Shown piece by piece: positions 8,341 to 16,683 of a stretch of DNA of 50,933 nt. Within the stretch, counting starts at the first letter, position 1. The number at the start of each line of letters is the position of its first letter. Under the pieces are notes generated by a model. That model searched no databases. It was not told the DNA's origin and saw only the letters and a list, made by a program, of their open reading frames with translations. A program made the translations under genes and the position numbers. Source of the stretch: a bacterium (GTDB lineage Bacteria > Desulfobacterota > Binatia > Binatales > Binataceae); the NCBI GenBank assembly GCA_014896235.1, contig JADBKU010000029.1, positions 1-50,933 on the forward strand, given 5' to 3'.

Positions 8341-9237
8341 TCAGTCGATGAATTTCCGCGCGCGGAGAAAGCTCTCCATCGCGCGGATGCACTCGGCGGG
8401 TTTTTCGATCTGCAGGAAATGCGTCGTGTCCGGCATGTACTCGTACTCGACCGGCGCTTCCGCGGAAATCGCCTTTCCGACCAGCGCGGGACCGTCGCCG
8501 AATTTCGGGTCGGCGCAAATCAACTTGACCGCGGCCGGAATGCGGCCGAGCGCGGTCCAAGCCGTGGTTTCGCGGTTGGTGCGAAACACATGCGCCTCGA
8601 ACTCGCGCGGACAAGCGAGCGTCCAGCGCTTGGAGGCCTCGTCGTATCTGAGCGTCGCGCGGGCCATCAGTTCATGCGCGCCGGGAACCCAGTTGGGAAA
8701 GTACTTGCGGAATTGCCGGGCGAGATCTTCCGGATCGGCGAAGTTTTCGTTGCGGCGCGCGGCGCGCTCGGCGATGCCGTCTTCGCCGGCGACGTGGCGT
8801 TCGCGGAGCGGATGGCCGTCGCGCGGATAGAACGGCGGATCGAACAGCACCAGCGGATCGAAGCGCGGCCCGTACTGATGCGCATGCATCGTGGCGGTGA
8901 CGGCGGAAAGGGAATGAAACACGCCCGCGATCGGCTTGTGGCCCAATTCCGCCTCAATCTTGCGATGAACGACCTCGAGGTCGCGGATGAAATTCGGCCA
9001 GTTGTGATTGGCGAAGCGATGGAGAGGGTTGCGGCCGTGATTGCGGAAATCGAACAGAATCAGTTCGTAGCGCGCGCAGAGCGGCTGCCAAAACGGCAGA
9101 TAGCCATCGATCGCAAGGCCGTTGCCGTGGCTCAGCGCGAGGCGCGGTCCGGCGGGATTGCCGTGCTGACGGATACGGATGACGGCCCCGTCGTCCATCA
9201 CGGCGTCAAGTTCATGAATCGGCGCCGGAATTTCCAT
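8341..9237 (-). CDS. Alpha/beta hydrolase
   Basis: A 298-residue alpha/beta-hydrolase-fold enzyme. The oxyanion region is SHGNGLAIDGY. The nucleophile elbow is GVFHSLSAVTA (Ser between His and Leu; the usual second Gly is Ser, still a small residue). The acid is probably the Asp in LLICADPKFGD or nearby, and the catalytic His is in PDTTHFLQIEKP. The substrate is unknown; an esterase or epoxide-hydrolase-like role is possible. I start at MEIPAP; the longer frame adds a low-complexity Arg/Pro tail. It is the first gene of a two-gene unit with the ABC ATPase. Confidence 0.82.
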   Translation of the reverse strand: MEIPAPIHELDAVMDDGAVIRIRQHGNPAGPRLALSHGNGLAIDGYLPFWQPLCARYELILFDFRNHGRNPLHRFANHNWPNFIRDLEVVHRKIEAELGHKPIAGVFHSLSAVTATMHAHQYGPRFDPLVLFDPPFYPRDGHPLRERHVAGEDGIAERAARRNENFADPEDLARQFRKYFPNWVPGAHELMARATLRYDEASKRWTLACPREFEAHVFRTNRETTAWTALGRIPAAVKLICADPKFGDGPALVGKAISAEAPVEYEYMPDTTHFLQIEKPAECIRAMESFLRARKFID

Positions 9238-9382
9238 CGCGATCGCTGCTCCTCGCCGCCGCGCACTGCGCGGCGATGTTCGCGATGGTAGCGAAATCGG
9301 CGCGCCAGGCAAAATTGCCGGCGGCGGACCTCGCCGGATGAAAGCGATTGCCGCTCGCGGGACGCGCGTTTAGGCTCATCGG

Positions 9383-9730
9383 ATGGACAGCGACGACGCT
9401 ATCGACAAAGTAATCGTTTCAACGATGAACGATTTGCCCGGCTACGAAGTCGCGCAGGTGTTGGGCGAGGTGTTCGGCCTCGTGGTGCGGGCGCGCAACG
9501 TTTTTTCAAATTTCGGCGCGAGCCTGCGCACCGTCTTCGGCGGCGAGGCGCGAGGCTATACGCAACTGCTGACTGACAGCCGCAATCAGGCGATCGAACG
9601 GCTGCGGCTGGCGGTGATGGAGCGCGGCGGCAACGCGGTGCTGGCGATGCGCTTCGATTGCAACGAAATCGCGGGGCTGATGAGCGAGATCGCGGCGTAC
9701 GGCACCGCGGTGATCGTGCGCCGGAAATAG
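9383..9730 (+). CDS. YbjQ/UPF0145 family protein
   Basis: A 115-residue protein of the YbjQ family, pentameric small proteins of uncertain (possibly metal-binding) role. Typical features are IVSTMNDLPGYEVAQVLGEVFGLVVRAR-like strand-helix order, the TQLLTDSRNQAIERL helix and the closing strand GNAVLAMRFDCNEI followed by AYGTAVIV. It stands alone, divergent from the hydrolase gene and convergent with priA (17-bp gap). Confidence 0.85.
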   Translation: MDSDDAIDKVIVSTMNDLPGYEVAQVLGEVFGLVVRARNVFSNFGASLRTVFGGEARGYTQLLTDSRNQAIERLRLAVMERGGNAVLAMRFDCNEIAGLMSEIAAYGTAVIVRRK

Positions 9731-9747
9731 CGCGCCGTTCGATCCGG

Positions 9748-12210
9748 TCAGAGCATGTTGACGGGATCGATGTCGATGGCGAGCCGCACGCGATCGCGCG
9801 CGGCCTGCGGCGCGATTTGCGCGCGCATCGCGGCGAGCGCGCCGCGCAGGTCCTTCAGTTCGATCGCCTTCAGCATCACCTGAAAGCGGTAGCGGCCCTT
9901 GATGCGCTCGATCGGCGCGGGAGCCGGCCCCAGCACGCGCATCGCGTCGGGCTTCGCATTGCGGGCGAGGGCCGCGGCGGCGGCGGCCGCGAGCGCGCCG
10001 GCGCGCGCGGCGTCCATGCTTTCGACCCGCACCAGCGCCAGCCGCGCGAACGGCGGATACATCAGGTCGCGCCGCAGCTCCAGTTCGCGCCGGATGAAGC
10101 GCGCATAATCCTGATCGCGGGCGGCGCGGATGCTGTAGTGATGGGGCGCGTAGGTCTGGATCAGCACGCGGCCCGGCCGCTCGCCGCGTCCGGCGCGCCC
10201 GGCGACTTGCGTCAGCAACTGGAACGTGCGTTCGGCCGATCGGTAGTCGGGCAGATTGAGCGTGAGGTCGGCCATCACCACGCCGACCAGCGTAACGCCG
10301 GGAAAATCGAACCCTTTAGCGATCATCTGCGTGCCCACCAGAATATCCAGTTCGCCGCGCGCGAGACGGGCGAGAATCGCGCCGCGGGCGCCGCGCCGGC
10401 CGCTGGTGTCGCTGTCCATCCGTTCGATACGCGCTTCGGGGAGCAATTCCGCAAGCGCCTGCGCCAGCCGCTCGGTGCCAAAGCCCTGTCCCGCCAATCC
10501 GTAGCCGTCGCATTCCGGACAGCGATCCGGGGCGGCGGCGCTCGCGCCACAATAGTGGCATCGCAGCGAGCGGTCCCGCAGATGGAACGTCAGGCTGACC
10601 GAGCAGTCGCCGCAGGCGATGACGTTGCCGCAGAGATGGCATTGCAGAAAGTTGTGATAGCCGCGACGATTCAGAAAAATCACCGACTGGCCGCCGGCGG
10701 CGAGATTCGCGCGCATCGCTTCGACCAGCGGCGGCGAAAGCGGCACGGCGTCGGGCGGCGGCGGTTCCGTCTGCGGCTGGCCCGGGCGATCGCGATCGCC
10801 GGTGCGCGAATGCTCGCGCAAGTCGATGATTTCGACTTCGGCGAGCGCGCGGTCGCCGATTCGGCGCGGCATCCGCAACATCCGGTAGCGCCCGCGCCGC
10901 GCGTTGACGAAGGATTCGGCCGAGGGCGTCGCCGAACCAAGAATCACCGGGCAATCGCTGAAACGGCCAAGCGCCACGGCGAGATCGCGCGCGTGGTAGC
11001 GGATGCCCTCTTCGTTCTTGTAGGCGGGGTCGTGCTCTTCGTCGACGACGATCAGGCCAAGGTCGCGCATCGGCGCGAAAACCGCCGATCGCGGACCGAT
11101 CATGACGCGGCAATCGCCGGCCAGCGCGGCCGACCACGAAGCCCATCGCTCGGCGATGTTCTGCGCGCTGTGGACCACGCCGACTTGCGCGCCGAAGCGG
11201 GCGCGGAAGGAGCGAACGATCTGGTCGGCCAGCGCGATTTCCGGAACCATCACGAGCGCGCGCCGGTTTTGCGCCAACGCTTCGGCGGCGAGGCGCAGAT
11301 AGACTTCGGTCTTGCCGCTGGCGGTCACGCCCCAGAGCAAAAAGGCCTCGAAGCGGCGATCGCGAATCGCGGGCGCGACGGCGGCGATCGCGGCGGCTTG
11401 ATCGGGCTCCGGCTCGTGTTGGAGCTGAGCTTCCGGCGCTTGGGATGGCGGGGCGGCCGGCGCAAGTTCTACCAGTCCGCGAGCGGAAAGCGCGCGCACG
11501 GCCTCGCGCGCCGCCGGCATCTCGGCGGCAAGCGCGGCGAAGTCGATTCCGTCAGCGCCGGCGCGATCGAGCCGCTCGAGAATCTCGCGCTGGCGCGGGC
11601 CGCGCACGGGACTCGCTGCGTCGCGCGCGGCGCGGCGCACAACAAGGCTGGTCGAACGCCGGTGGCGGCCGCGGGTCGCATCGCGAACGGCGACGAGTCC
11701 CTCTTCGACGAGACGCGCGAGCGCGCTCTCGACTTCGCGGCGATCGCCGAAACGCGCGAGCTGTCGCAAGGTGCGGGGCCGCGCGCCAAGCGCGTCGAGC
11801 AGCGACCTTTCCAAGGAACTCAGCGCGGCCAATTGCAGCGAGTTGGGCCGCGCGCCGAGCTGGTAGGCGCGGCCAGTTTCGACGCGCGCAGCCGCGGGCA
11901 TCACGGCGCGATAGGCGTCGGCGACGGAAGCCAGATAATAAGCCGAAAGAAATTCGATGAGGCGGATATGGGCGCGATCGAAAAGCGGCTCCGCCTCCAG
12001 CAGCTCGATAATTTCGCGCGGCTCGGCGCCGCCGCTTTCGAGATCCGCGCCGATTTCGGTGACGAGGCCGGTCATCCGGCGCGAGCGCAGAGGAACCAGC
12101 ACGCGATGGCCGCATGCGACGCGTCCGGCGAGCGCGGGCGGAATCGCATAGGTGAGCTGCTCGACCCCGCCCGCCGCGCCGACGATTACCACCCGCGCTC
12201 TCATCGCCAT
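9748..12210 (-). CDS. priA: Primosomal replication-restart helicase PriA
   Basis: PriA recognises stalled forks and loads the replisome. The order is complete: N-terminal 3'BD (VEQLTYAIPPALAG), winged helix, then a helicase core with Walker A LLWGVTASGKTEVYL, motif II VDEEHDPAYKNEEG, and motif III GSATPSAES. A zinc-binding insert follows with four CxxC pairs (CHLCG, CGDC, CHYCG, CPEC). The last helicase motifs include GTQMIAKGFDFPGVTLVG and QVAGRAGRGERPG. It is about 820 residues, slightly longer than E. coli PriA. The start is uncertain among three in-frame ATG codons (12246, 12210, 12204); I chose 12210. Confidence 0.95.
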   Translation of the reverse strand: MAMRARVVIVGAAGGVEQLTYAIPPALAGRVACGHRVLVPLRSRRMTGLVTEIGADLESGGAEPREIIELLEAEPLFDRAHIRLIEFLSAYYLASVADAYRAVMPAAARVETGRAYQLGARPNSLQLAALSSLERSLLDALGARPRTLRQLARFGDRREVESALARLVEEGLVAVRDATRGRHRRSTSLVVRRAARDAASPVRGPRQREILERLDRAGADGIDFAALAAEMPAAREAVRALSARGLVELAPAAPPSQAPEAQLQHEPEPDQAAAIAAVAPAIRDRRFEAFLLWGVTASGKTEVYLRLAAEALAQNRRALVMVPEIALADQIVRSFRARFGAQVGVVHSAQNIAERWASWSAALAGDCRVMIGPRSAVFAPMRDLGLIVVDEEHDPAYKNEEGIRYHARDLAVALGRFSDCPVILGSATPSAESFVNARRGRYRMLRMPRRIGDRALAEVEIIDLREHSRTGDRDRPGQPQTEPPPPDAVPLSPPLVEAMRANLAAGGQSVIFLNRRGYHNFLQCHLCGNVIACGDCSVSLTFHLRDRSLRCHYCGASAAAPDRCPECDGYGLAGQGFGTERLAQALAELLPEARIERMDSDTSGRRGARGAILARLARGELDILVGTQMIAKGFDFPGVTLVGVVMADLTLNLPDYRSAERTFQLLTQVAGRAGRGERPGRVLIQTYAPHHYSIRAARDQDYARFIRRELELRRDLMYPPFARLALVRVESMDAARAGALAAAAAAALARNAKPDAMRVLGPAPAPIERIKGRYRFQVMLKAIELKDLRGALAAMRAQIAPQAARDRVRLAIDIDPVNML

Positions 12211-12317
12211 CGTCGAATGTATATCGGCGCGGCGCGGCGCGGCCATACGCCGCCGCGCTGTACGGCGGAATGCGGTTGCGCTACAAGCCGGTTAGGTCGA
12301 CGAAGGAGATGCGCGCA

Positions 12318-13088
12318 ATGAAGCTGGAAAACAAAATTGCGATCATCACGGGCGCCGGACGCGGGATGGGCCGCGCGATGGCGCTCCGGTTCGCGGCGGA
12401 AGGCGCGCAGGTGGTGGCGGCCGAGGTTGACCGCGACAGCGGCGAGGCGGTGATGGGCGAGATTGGCGGACGCGGCCTGCTGATGCATACGGACCTGTCG
12501 AAAGTCGAAGAAATAGACGAACTGGTGCGCCGGACCACCGCCGAATTCGGCCGCTTGGACATCCTCGTCAATAACGCCGGCGTCACCCGCAGCCTTGGCT
12601 TCTTCGACGTGACCGAGGCCGACTGGGATTGGATGCATGCGGTCAACGCGCGCGGCCTGTTTTTCTGCATGCAGCGGGCGGCGCGCGAGATGGCCAGGCA
12701 AAAATCCGGGAAGATTATCAATATCGCGTCGATCGCCGGCAAAGGCTATCGCGGCACCTCGAACATCGCGTACGCCGGCACGAAAGGCGCGGTAATCGCG
12801 ATGACGCGCGTGGCGGCGGCGCAGCTCGCCCGCCACAATATCAACGTCAATGCGATCTGTCCCGGCGTCACCCGCACCCACATGTTCGACACGCTGATGA
12901 AGGAGATTGTGCAAAAGCGCGGCGTGAGCGAAGAGGAAGCGGTTCGGCGGCTCGACGCGACGATACCGCTGGGCCGATCGAATTCGCCTGACGATATCGC
13001 GAAAGTCGCGGCTTTCCTTGCGTCTTCCGACGCCGACAATATCACCGGCCAATCGATCAATGTTGACGGCGGATTGATGTGGGACTGA
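12318..13088 (+). CDS. Short-chain dehydrogenase/reductase (SDR)
   Basis: A 256-residue classical SDR, NAD(P)-dependent. The cofactor motif is TGAGRGMG, then NNAG, catalytic Ser in NIASIAG, and YAGTK with the active Tyr and Lys. The C-terminal NITGQSINVDGGLMWD is typical of FabG-like enzymes. Ala-Glu-Val-Asp at the end of the second strand suggests an acidic residue and so a preference for NAD over NADP. AAGGAG at 12303-12308 lies 9 nt before this ATG, which decides the start. It is followed 39 bp later by a MaoC-like hotdog gene, suggesting action on acyl-CoA or related hydroxy/keto substrates. Confidence 0.92.
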   Translation: MKLENKIAIITGAGRGMGRAMALRFAAEGAQVVAAEVDRDSGEAVMGEIGGRGLLMHTDLSKVEEIDELVRRTTAEFGRLDILVNNAGVTRSLGFFDVTEADWDWMHAVNARGLFFCMQRAAREMARQKSGKIINIASIAGKGYRGTSNIAYAGTKGAVIAMTRVAAAQLARHNINVNAICPGVTRTHMFDTLMKEIVQKRGVSEEEAVRRLDATIPLGRSNSPDDIAKVAAFLASSDADNITGQSINVDGGLMWD

Positions 13089-13127
13089 GTAGAGTATTGA
13101 GAATGAATCGTTTCTGAAAGGACTGTC

Positions 13128-13589
13128 ATGGAAGCCCGGTATTTCGAGGATTGGAAAGTTGGCGATCGGATCGAAACGCTCTCGCGTACGGTCGGCGACG
13201 CGGAAATTTCGCAGTTCGTCGCGCTCGGCGGATTCTTTGAAGAGTTGTTCATCAGCGAGGAATACGTAAAACGCAAATCATTGTATCCGAAGCGGTTCGC
13301 TCCCGGCGCGCTGATTTTTTCATTCACGGAGGGGCTGATTATTCTGAGCGGATGCATCCACGGCGTCGGGCTGGCGCTGGTCGGTGTGGACAAGATGGCC
13401 TTTAAACGGCCGCTCTTCGCCGGCGACACGATGCGCGTCACGGTCGAAGTAACGGCGGCGCGTCCGACCAGCAAGGGCGACCGCGGCATCGTTACCTTCA
13501 TCCATCGCGTGCTGAATCAAAACAATGAGGAAGTGATGGAATGCACGGTGTCGCGGATGCTCAAGGGCCGCAATTATAAGGATGCTTGA
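13128..13589 (+). CDS. MaoC-like hotdog protein lacking the hydratase Asp/His pair
   Basis: A 153-residue hotdog-fold protein related to MaoC dehydratases: YFEDWKVGDRIETLSRTVGDAEI leads the fold, and LVGVDKMAFKRPLFAGDTMRV is the typical central strand pair. In true R-specific hydratases the motif between is G-D-x-N-P-x-H. Here the corresponding stretch reads LGGFFEELF, with Phe36 for the catalytic Asp and Phe41 for the His. It therefore probably binds an acyl thioester without hydrating it, or uses other residues. AAAGGA precedes the ATG. It is probably co-transcribed with the SDR just upstream. Confidence 0.82.
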   Translation: MEARYFEDWKVGDRIETLSRTVGDAEISQFVALGGFFEELFISEEYVKRKSLYPKRFAPGALIFSFTEGLIILSGCIHGVGLALVGVDKMAFKRPLFAGDTMRVTVEVTAARPTSKGDRGIVTFIHRVLNQNNEEVMECTVSRMLKGRNYKDA

Positions 13590-13788
13590 AGCCGCGACGC
13601 ACGGCGCTTCATACGCGTGGCGACTTCGGCAGGAATCGCCGCGAGATCAGGCCGCGCTTCCGTTGATGCGGGAGGCCTGAAAATGCGGCTTCAGGCGACC
13701 GGCAATCCGATTCTTCCGCAAACCGGGATTCTCTGGTTGAATCAGTCCCCCGATGCGCCCGCGAAGGCTTCGGGGTAAGATGATCTGA

Positions 13789-14957
13789 ATGTTGCGTTTT
13801 CTCACAGCAGGCGAATCGCACGGACCCGAACTGGTCGCCGTAATCGAAGGCGCGCCAGCCGGGTTTGAAATCGATCTGGCCGCCATCAACCAGGATCTTG
13901 CGCGCCGGCAGAAAGGTTATGGGCGCGGCGGCCGGATGGCGATCGAGCGGGACGAGGCGCGCGTCGTTTCAGGAATTCGATTCGGCCGCACGATGGGCAG
14001 CCCGGTCACGCTGATCGTCGAAAATCGCGATTTCAAAAATTGGGAAAAGCGGATGTCCGCGAATCCCGCCGATCGCGGCGAGGCCAAAGTCGTCACGCGC
14101 CCCAGGCCGGGTCACGCCGACCTCGCGGGCGTTCTGAAATACAACCTCGAAGATATCCGCGACGCGCTCGAATCGCGCGTCCGGCCCGGGAAACGACGAT
14201 GCGCGTGGCGGCCGGGCTGTTCGCCCGCCAACTGATTTCGCCCTTCGGCGTGAAAGTGCTTGGCTATGTGGCCAGCATCGGATCGACCGAGGCGCGCGTG
14301 CCGCCGAATCTCGAACTCGACGAGCTTGCGCGGATCACCGAAACGTCGCAGGTGCGCGTCGCCGACGCCGAAGCGGAACGGGCGATCATCGCGGAAATCG
14401 ACGCCTGCAAAAAGGAAGGCGACACGCTCGGCGGCGTGGTTGAAGTGATTGCCGTCGGGCTGCCGGTCGGTCTCGGCAGCCACGTCCAATGGGATCGCAA
14501 GCTCGACGGCCGCCTGGCGCAGGCGCTGCTCAGCCTGCAGGCGGTCAAAGGGGTCGAAATCGGAATCGGCTTTCAAGCCGCGCGCGTGCGCGGTTCGGAA
14601 TTGCACGATGAAATCGGCTACGACGCATCCGCGCGCCGTTTCACCCGGCATTCCAACAACTCTGGCGGCACGGAAGGCGGGATGACGACGGGCGAGCCGC
14701 TGCGCGTGCGCGTCGCCTTCAAGCCGCTTTCGACCCTGATGCGCCCGCTGAAGTCGGTTGACCTCAAAACCAAGGCGGAGGCCGTGGGCGCTATCGAGCG
14801 TTCCGACGTTTGCGCGATTCCAGCCGCCGCCGTGATCGCGGAAACCGTGGTCGCATTCGAGTTGGCGCGCGCATTTTTGGAAAAATTCGGCGGTGATTCG
14901 CTGGCCGAAATCACGCGCAATTACCGGGGCTACCTCGATCAGGTCCGCGATTATTGA
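13789..14957 (+). pseudogene. aroC: Chorismate synthase, interrupted by a frameshift in the conserved RASARET motif
   Basis: AroC converts 5-enolpyruvylshikimate 3-phosphate to chorismate with reduced FMN. The first frame carries the N-terminal half (MLRFLTAGESHGPELVAV, KGYGRGGRM, then DLAGVLKYNLEDIRDALE to residue 128). The rest continues in another frame from RETTMRVAAGLFARQLI to the C-terminal YRGYLDQVRDY, with the signatures GGVVEV, RHSNNSGGTEGGM and RVAFKPLSTLM intact. The break is at 14173-14189: 17 nt lie between the flanking Glu codons where 15 are expected. Removing two bases (the T at 14173 and one G near 14183-14184) restores RASAR exactly. Either aroC is a pseudogene, or these are sequence errors. 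aroK and aroB follow directly, so the pathway is expected to be active. Confidence 0.93.
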
Positions 14958-14973
14958 ACGAAGCGCAGCGTCG

Positions 14974-15549
14974 ATGGCGCCGAAGTTAATCCTGACCGGC
15001 TTCATGGCCACCGGCAAAAGCGTGGCCGCGAAAGCCTGCGCCGAAATTCTCGGCTGGCGCCTGATCGATTGCGACGCCGTGATCGTCGCGCGCGCCGGAA
15101 TGCCGATCGCGGAGATTTTTCGCACGCGCGGCGAAGCCTGCTTCCGCAAACTCGAGCGCGACCTAATCGCCGAGCTGGCCGGCGAGCGCCTGCGCTGCCC
15201 GCAGTCCGGCCGGCCGCTGCCGGCGGTTATCGCGACTGGCGGCGGCGCGCTCGTCGATTCCCGCAATTTCGACGCCCTCAACCGTATCGGCGTGATCGTA
15301 TGCCTCACCGCGCGGCCCGAGGTAATTGCCCGGCGCATCGGCGCGGCCGCAGCGTCGCGCCCGATGCTCACGCAAGGCGGCAAACCGCTCGACGAACGCA
15401 TCGCCGAGCTGATTGAAGCGCGGCGCGAGGCCTACGCCCGCGCGCATCTTGCGCTTGACACCTCCGATCTTACGATCGAAGAGACGGCCGCCGCGATCAT
15501 CGATGCGTTCGGCCGGCACGGACGCAAATCATGGGCGACTTCCGCGTAA
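14974..15549 (+). CDS. aroK: Shikimate kinase
   Basis: AroK phosphorylates shikimate with ATP. The 191-residue protein has the Walker A LTGFMATGKSVAAK, the shikimate-binding IDCD pair and RTRGEACFRKLERD region, TGGGALVD and the lid with SRPML. The C-terminal helix holds EARREAYARAHLALDTSD. There is a small extra insert (RCPQSGRPLP) before the glycine motif. I start at MAPKLILTGF; the frame is open further upstream into aroC. It ends overlapping aroB by 19 nt, so the two are translationally coupled. Confidence 0.93.
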   Translation: MAPKLILTGFMATGKSVAAKACAEILGWRLIDCDAVIVARAGMPIAEIFRTRGEACFRKLERDLIAELAGERLRCPQSGRPLPAVIATGGGALVDSRNFDALNRIGVIVCLTARPEVIARRIGAAAASRPMLTQGGKPLDERIAELIEARREAYARAHLALDTSDLTIEETAAAIIDAFGRHGRKSWATSA

Positions 15550-16607
15550 ATCTCGGCCCGAACTCCCATCCTGTGCACGTCGGCGCGGGCGCGCTCGCTC
15601 GCGTCGGCGAGCTGGCCCGCGCCGCCGGCCTGAAACCGGGCCGCGCCGCGATCGTCACCGACTCGGTCGTCGCTCCGATGTACGCCGGCCGCGTGGCGGC
15701 TTCGCTTCGCGCGGCGGGTTTCGAGCCGGAGACCGCGATCGTCGCCGCCGGCGAGGCCAGCAAATCGCTCGCCACGCTCTCCGACTTGTTCGACCGCTTC
15801 GCCGCCGCTGGACTCGATCGTTCGAGCGCCGTCTTCGCGCTCGGCGGCGGCGTGGTCGGCGATCTCGCGGGCTTCGCCGCCGCCGTCTGGATGCGCGGGG
15901 TCGCGGTCGTGCAAATTCCCACCACGATGCTGGCGCAGGTCGATTCGGCGCTGGGCGGCAAAACCGGAATCAATCATTCGTCGGCGAAAAACCTGATCGG
16001 CGCGTTCCATCAGCCGCGCCTCGTCGTCGCCGACGTCGCCGCGCTCGCGACCCTGCCCGATCGCGCCTTCCGCGAAGGACTCGCCGAAGTGATCAAGTAT
16101 GGCGCGATCATGGACGCGCCGATGATCGCCGCGCTGGAGGCCGCGATGCCCGCGATACTGCGCCGCGATCCCGAGACGCTGGCGGGATTCGTCGAGCGAT
16201 CGTTGCGGCACAAGGCGTTCGTCGTCGAAAACGACGAACGCGAAGGCGGACTGCGCAAGATCTTGAATTTCGGCCATACCGTCGGCCACGCGCTCGAAGC
16301 CTCGGCCGGCTACGGCAGCCTCCTGCATGGCGAAGCGGTCGCGATCGGGATGGGCGCGGCCGTGGCGCTTTCGCGCGCCTGCGCGAATCTATCCGCAACC
16401 GACGCCGAACGGTTGCTCGCGCTGATTCGATCCGCCGGACTCGAGACCCGGTTGCCCCCCGGATGGCGCGGCGAGGAGTTCGAGCGCGCGCTCAAGCTCG
16501 ACAAAAAACGCGCCGGCGCGGGCGTCGAATTCGTACTAATCGATCGGCTCGGCCACGCCTTCACGAAACAACTCGGCTTCGACGAAATCATTTCCGCGCT
16601 CGGCTGA
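15531..16607 (+). CDS. aroB: 3-dehydroquinate synthase
   Basis: AroB cyclises DAHP to 3-dehydroquinate, using NAD+ and a divalent metal. Full length (358 aa). The motifs are GEASKSLATLSDLFDRF, the nucleotide region ALGGGVVGDLAGFAAA, PTTMLAQVDSALGGKTGIN, and metal ligands in REGLAEVIKYG, LNFGHTVGHALE and LLHGEAVAIGM. It overlaps aroK and completes aroC-aroK-aroB, three non-consecutive shikimate steps in one operon. On the other side, a minus-strand gene ends beyond a strong terminator. Confidence 0.96.
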   Translation: MGDFRVNLGPNSHPVHVGAGALARVGELARAAGLKPGRAAIVTDSVVAPMYAGRVAASLRAAGFEPETAIVAAGEASKSLATLSDLFDRFAAAGLDRSSAVFALGGGVVGDLAGFAAAVWMRGVAVVQIPTTMLAQVDSALGGKTGINHSSAKNLIGAFHQPRLVVADVAALATLPDRAFREGLAEVIKYGAIMDAPMIAALEAAMPAILRRDPETLAGFVERSLRHKAFVVENDEREGGLRKILNFGHTVGHALEASAGYGSLLHGEAVAIGMGAAVALSRACANLSATDAERLLALIRSAGLETRLPPGWRGEEFERALKLDKKRAGAGVEFVLIDRLGHAFTKQLGFDEIISALG

Positions 16608-16625
16608 CGGCGCGTCCTCAGCGCG

Positions 16626-16660
16626 AAAAAAAACGGGAAGGGCCGCATCGCCCCTCCCGT
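16626..16660 (-). terminator. Rho-independent terminator for the phosphotriesterase-family gene
   Basis: On the minus strand an 11-bp stem with one mismatch (16650-16660 pairing with 16633-16643, 6-nt loop) is followed by eight T residues (complement of 16626-16633). It lies 24 nt past the stop of the minus-strand gene, a textbook arrangement. On the plus strand there is no T-run, so it would not efficiently end aroB. Confidence 0.8.
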
Positions 16661-16683
16661 CCGAATCAACCCTGGCGCAGCGC

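Noticed and set aside
9658..12321. Very long open frame opposite priA (~890 codons)
   Set aside because: It is an Arg/Ala/His-rich mirror of the priA codon bias, with no domain or plausible start; this is typical in GC-rich DNA.
13675..13696. 7-bp hairpin between the hotdog gene and aroC
   Set aside because: Too short, 8-nt loop, and no T-run; it may be chance in a 200-bp gap.
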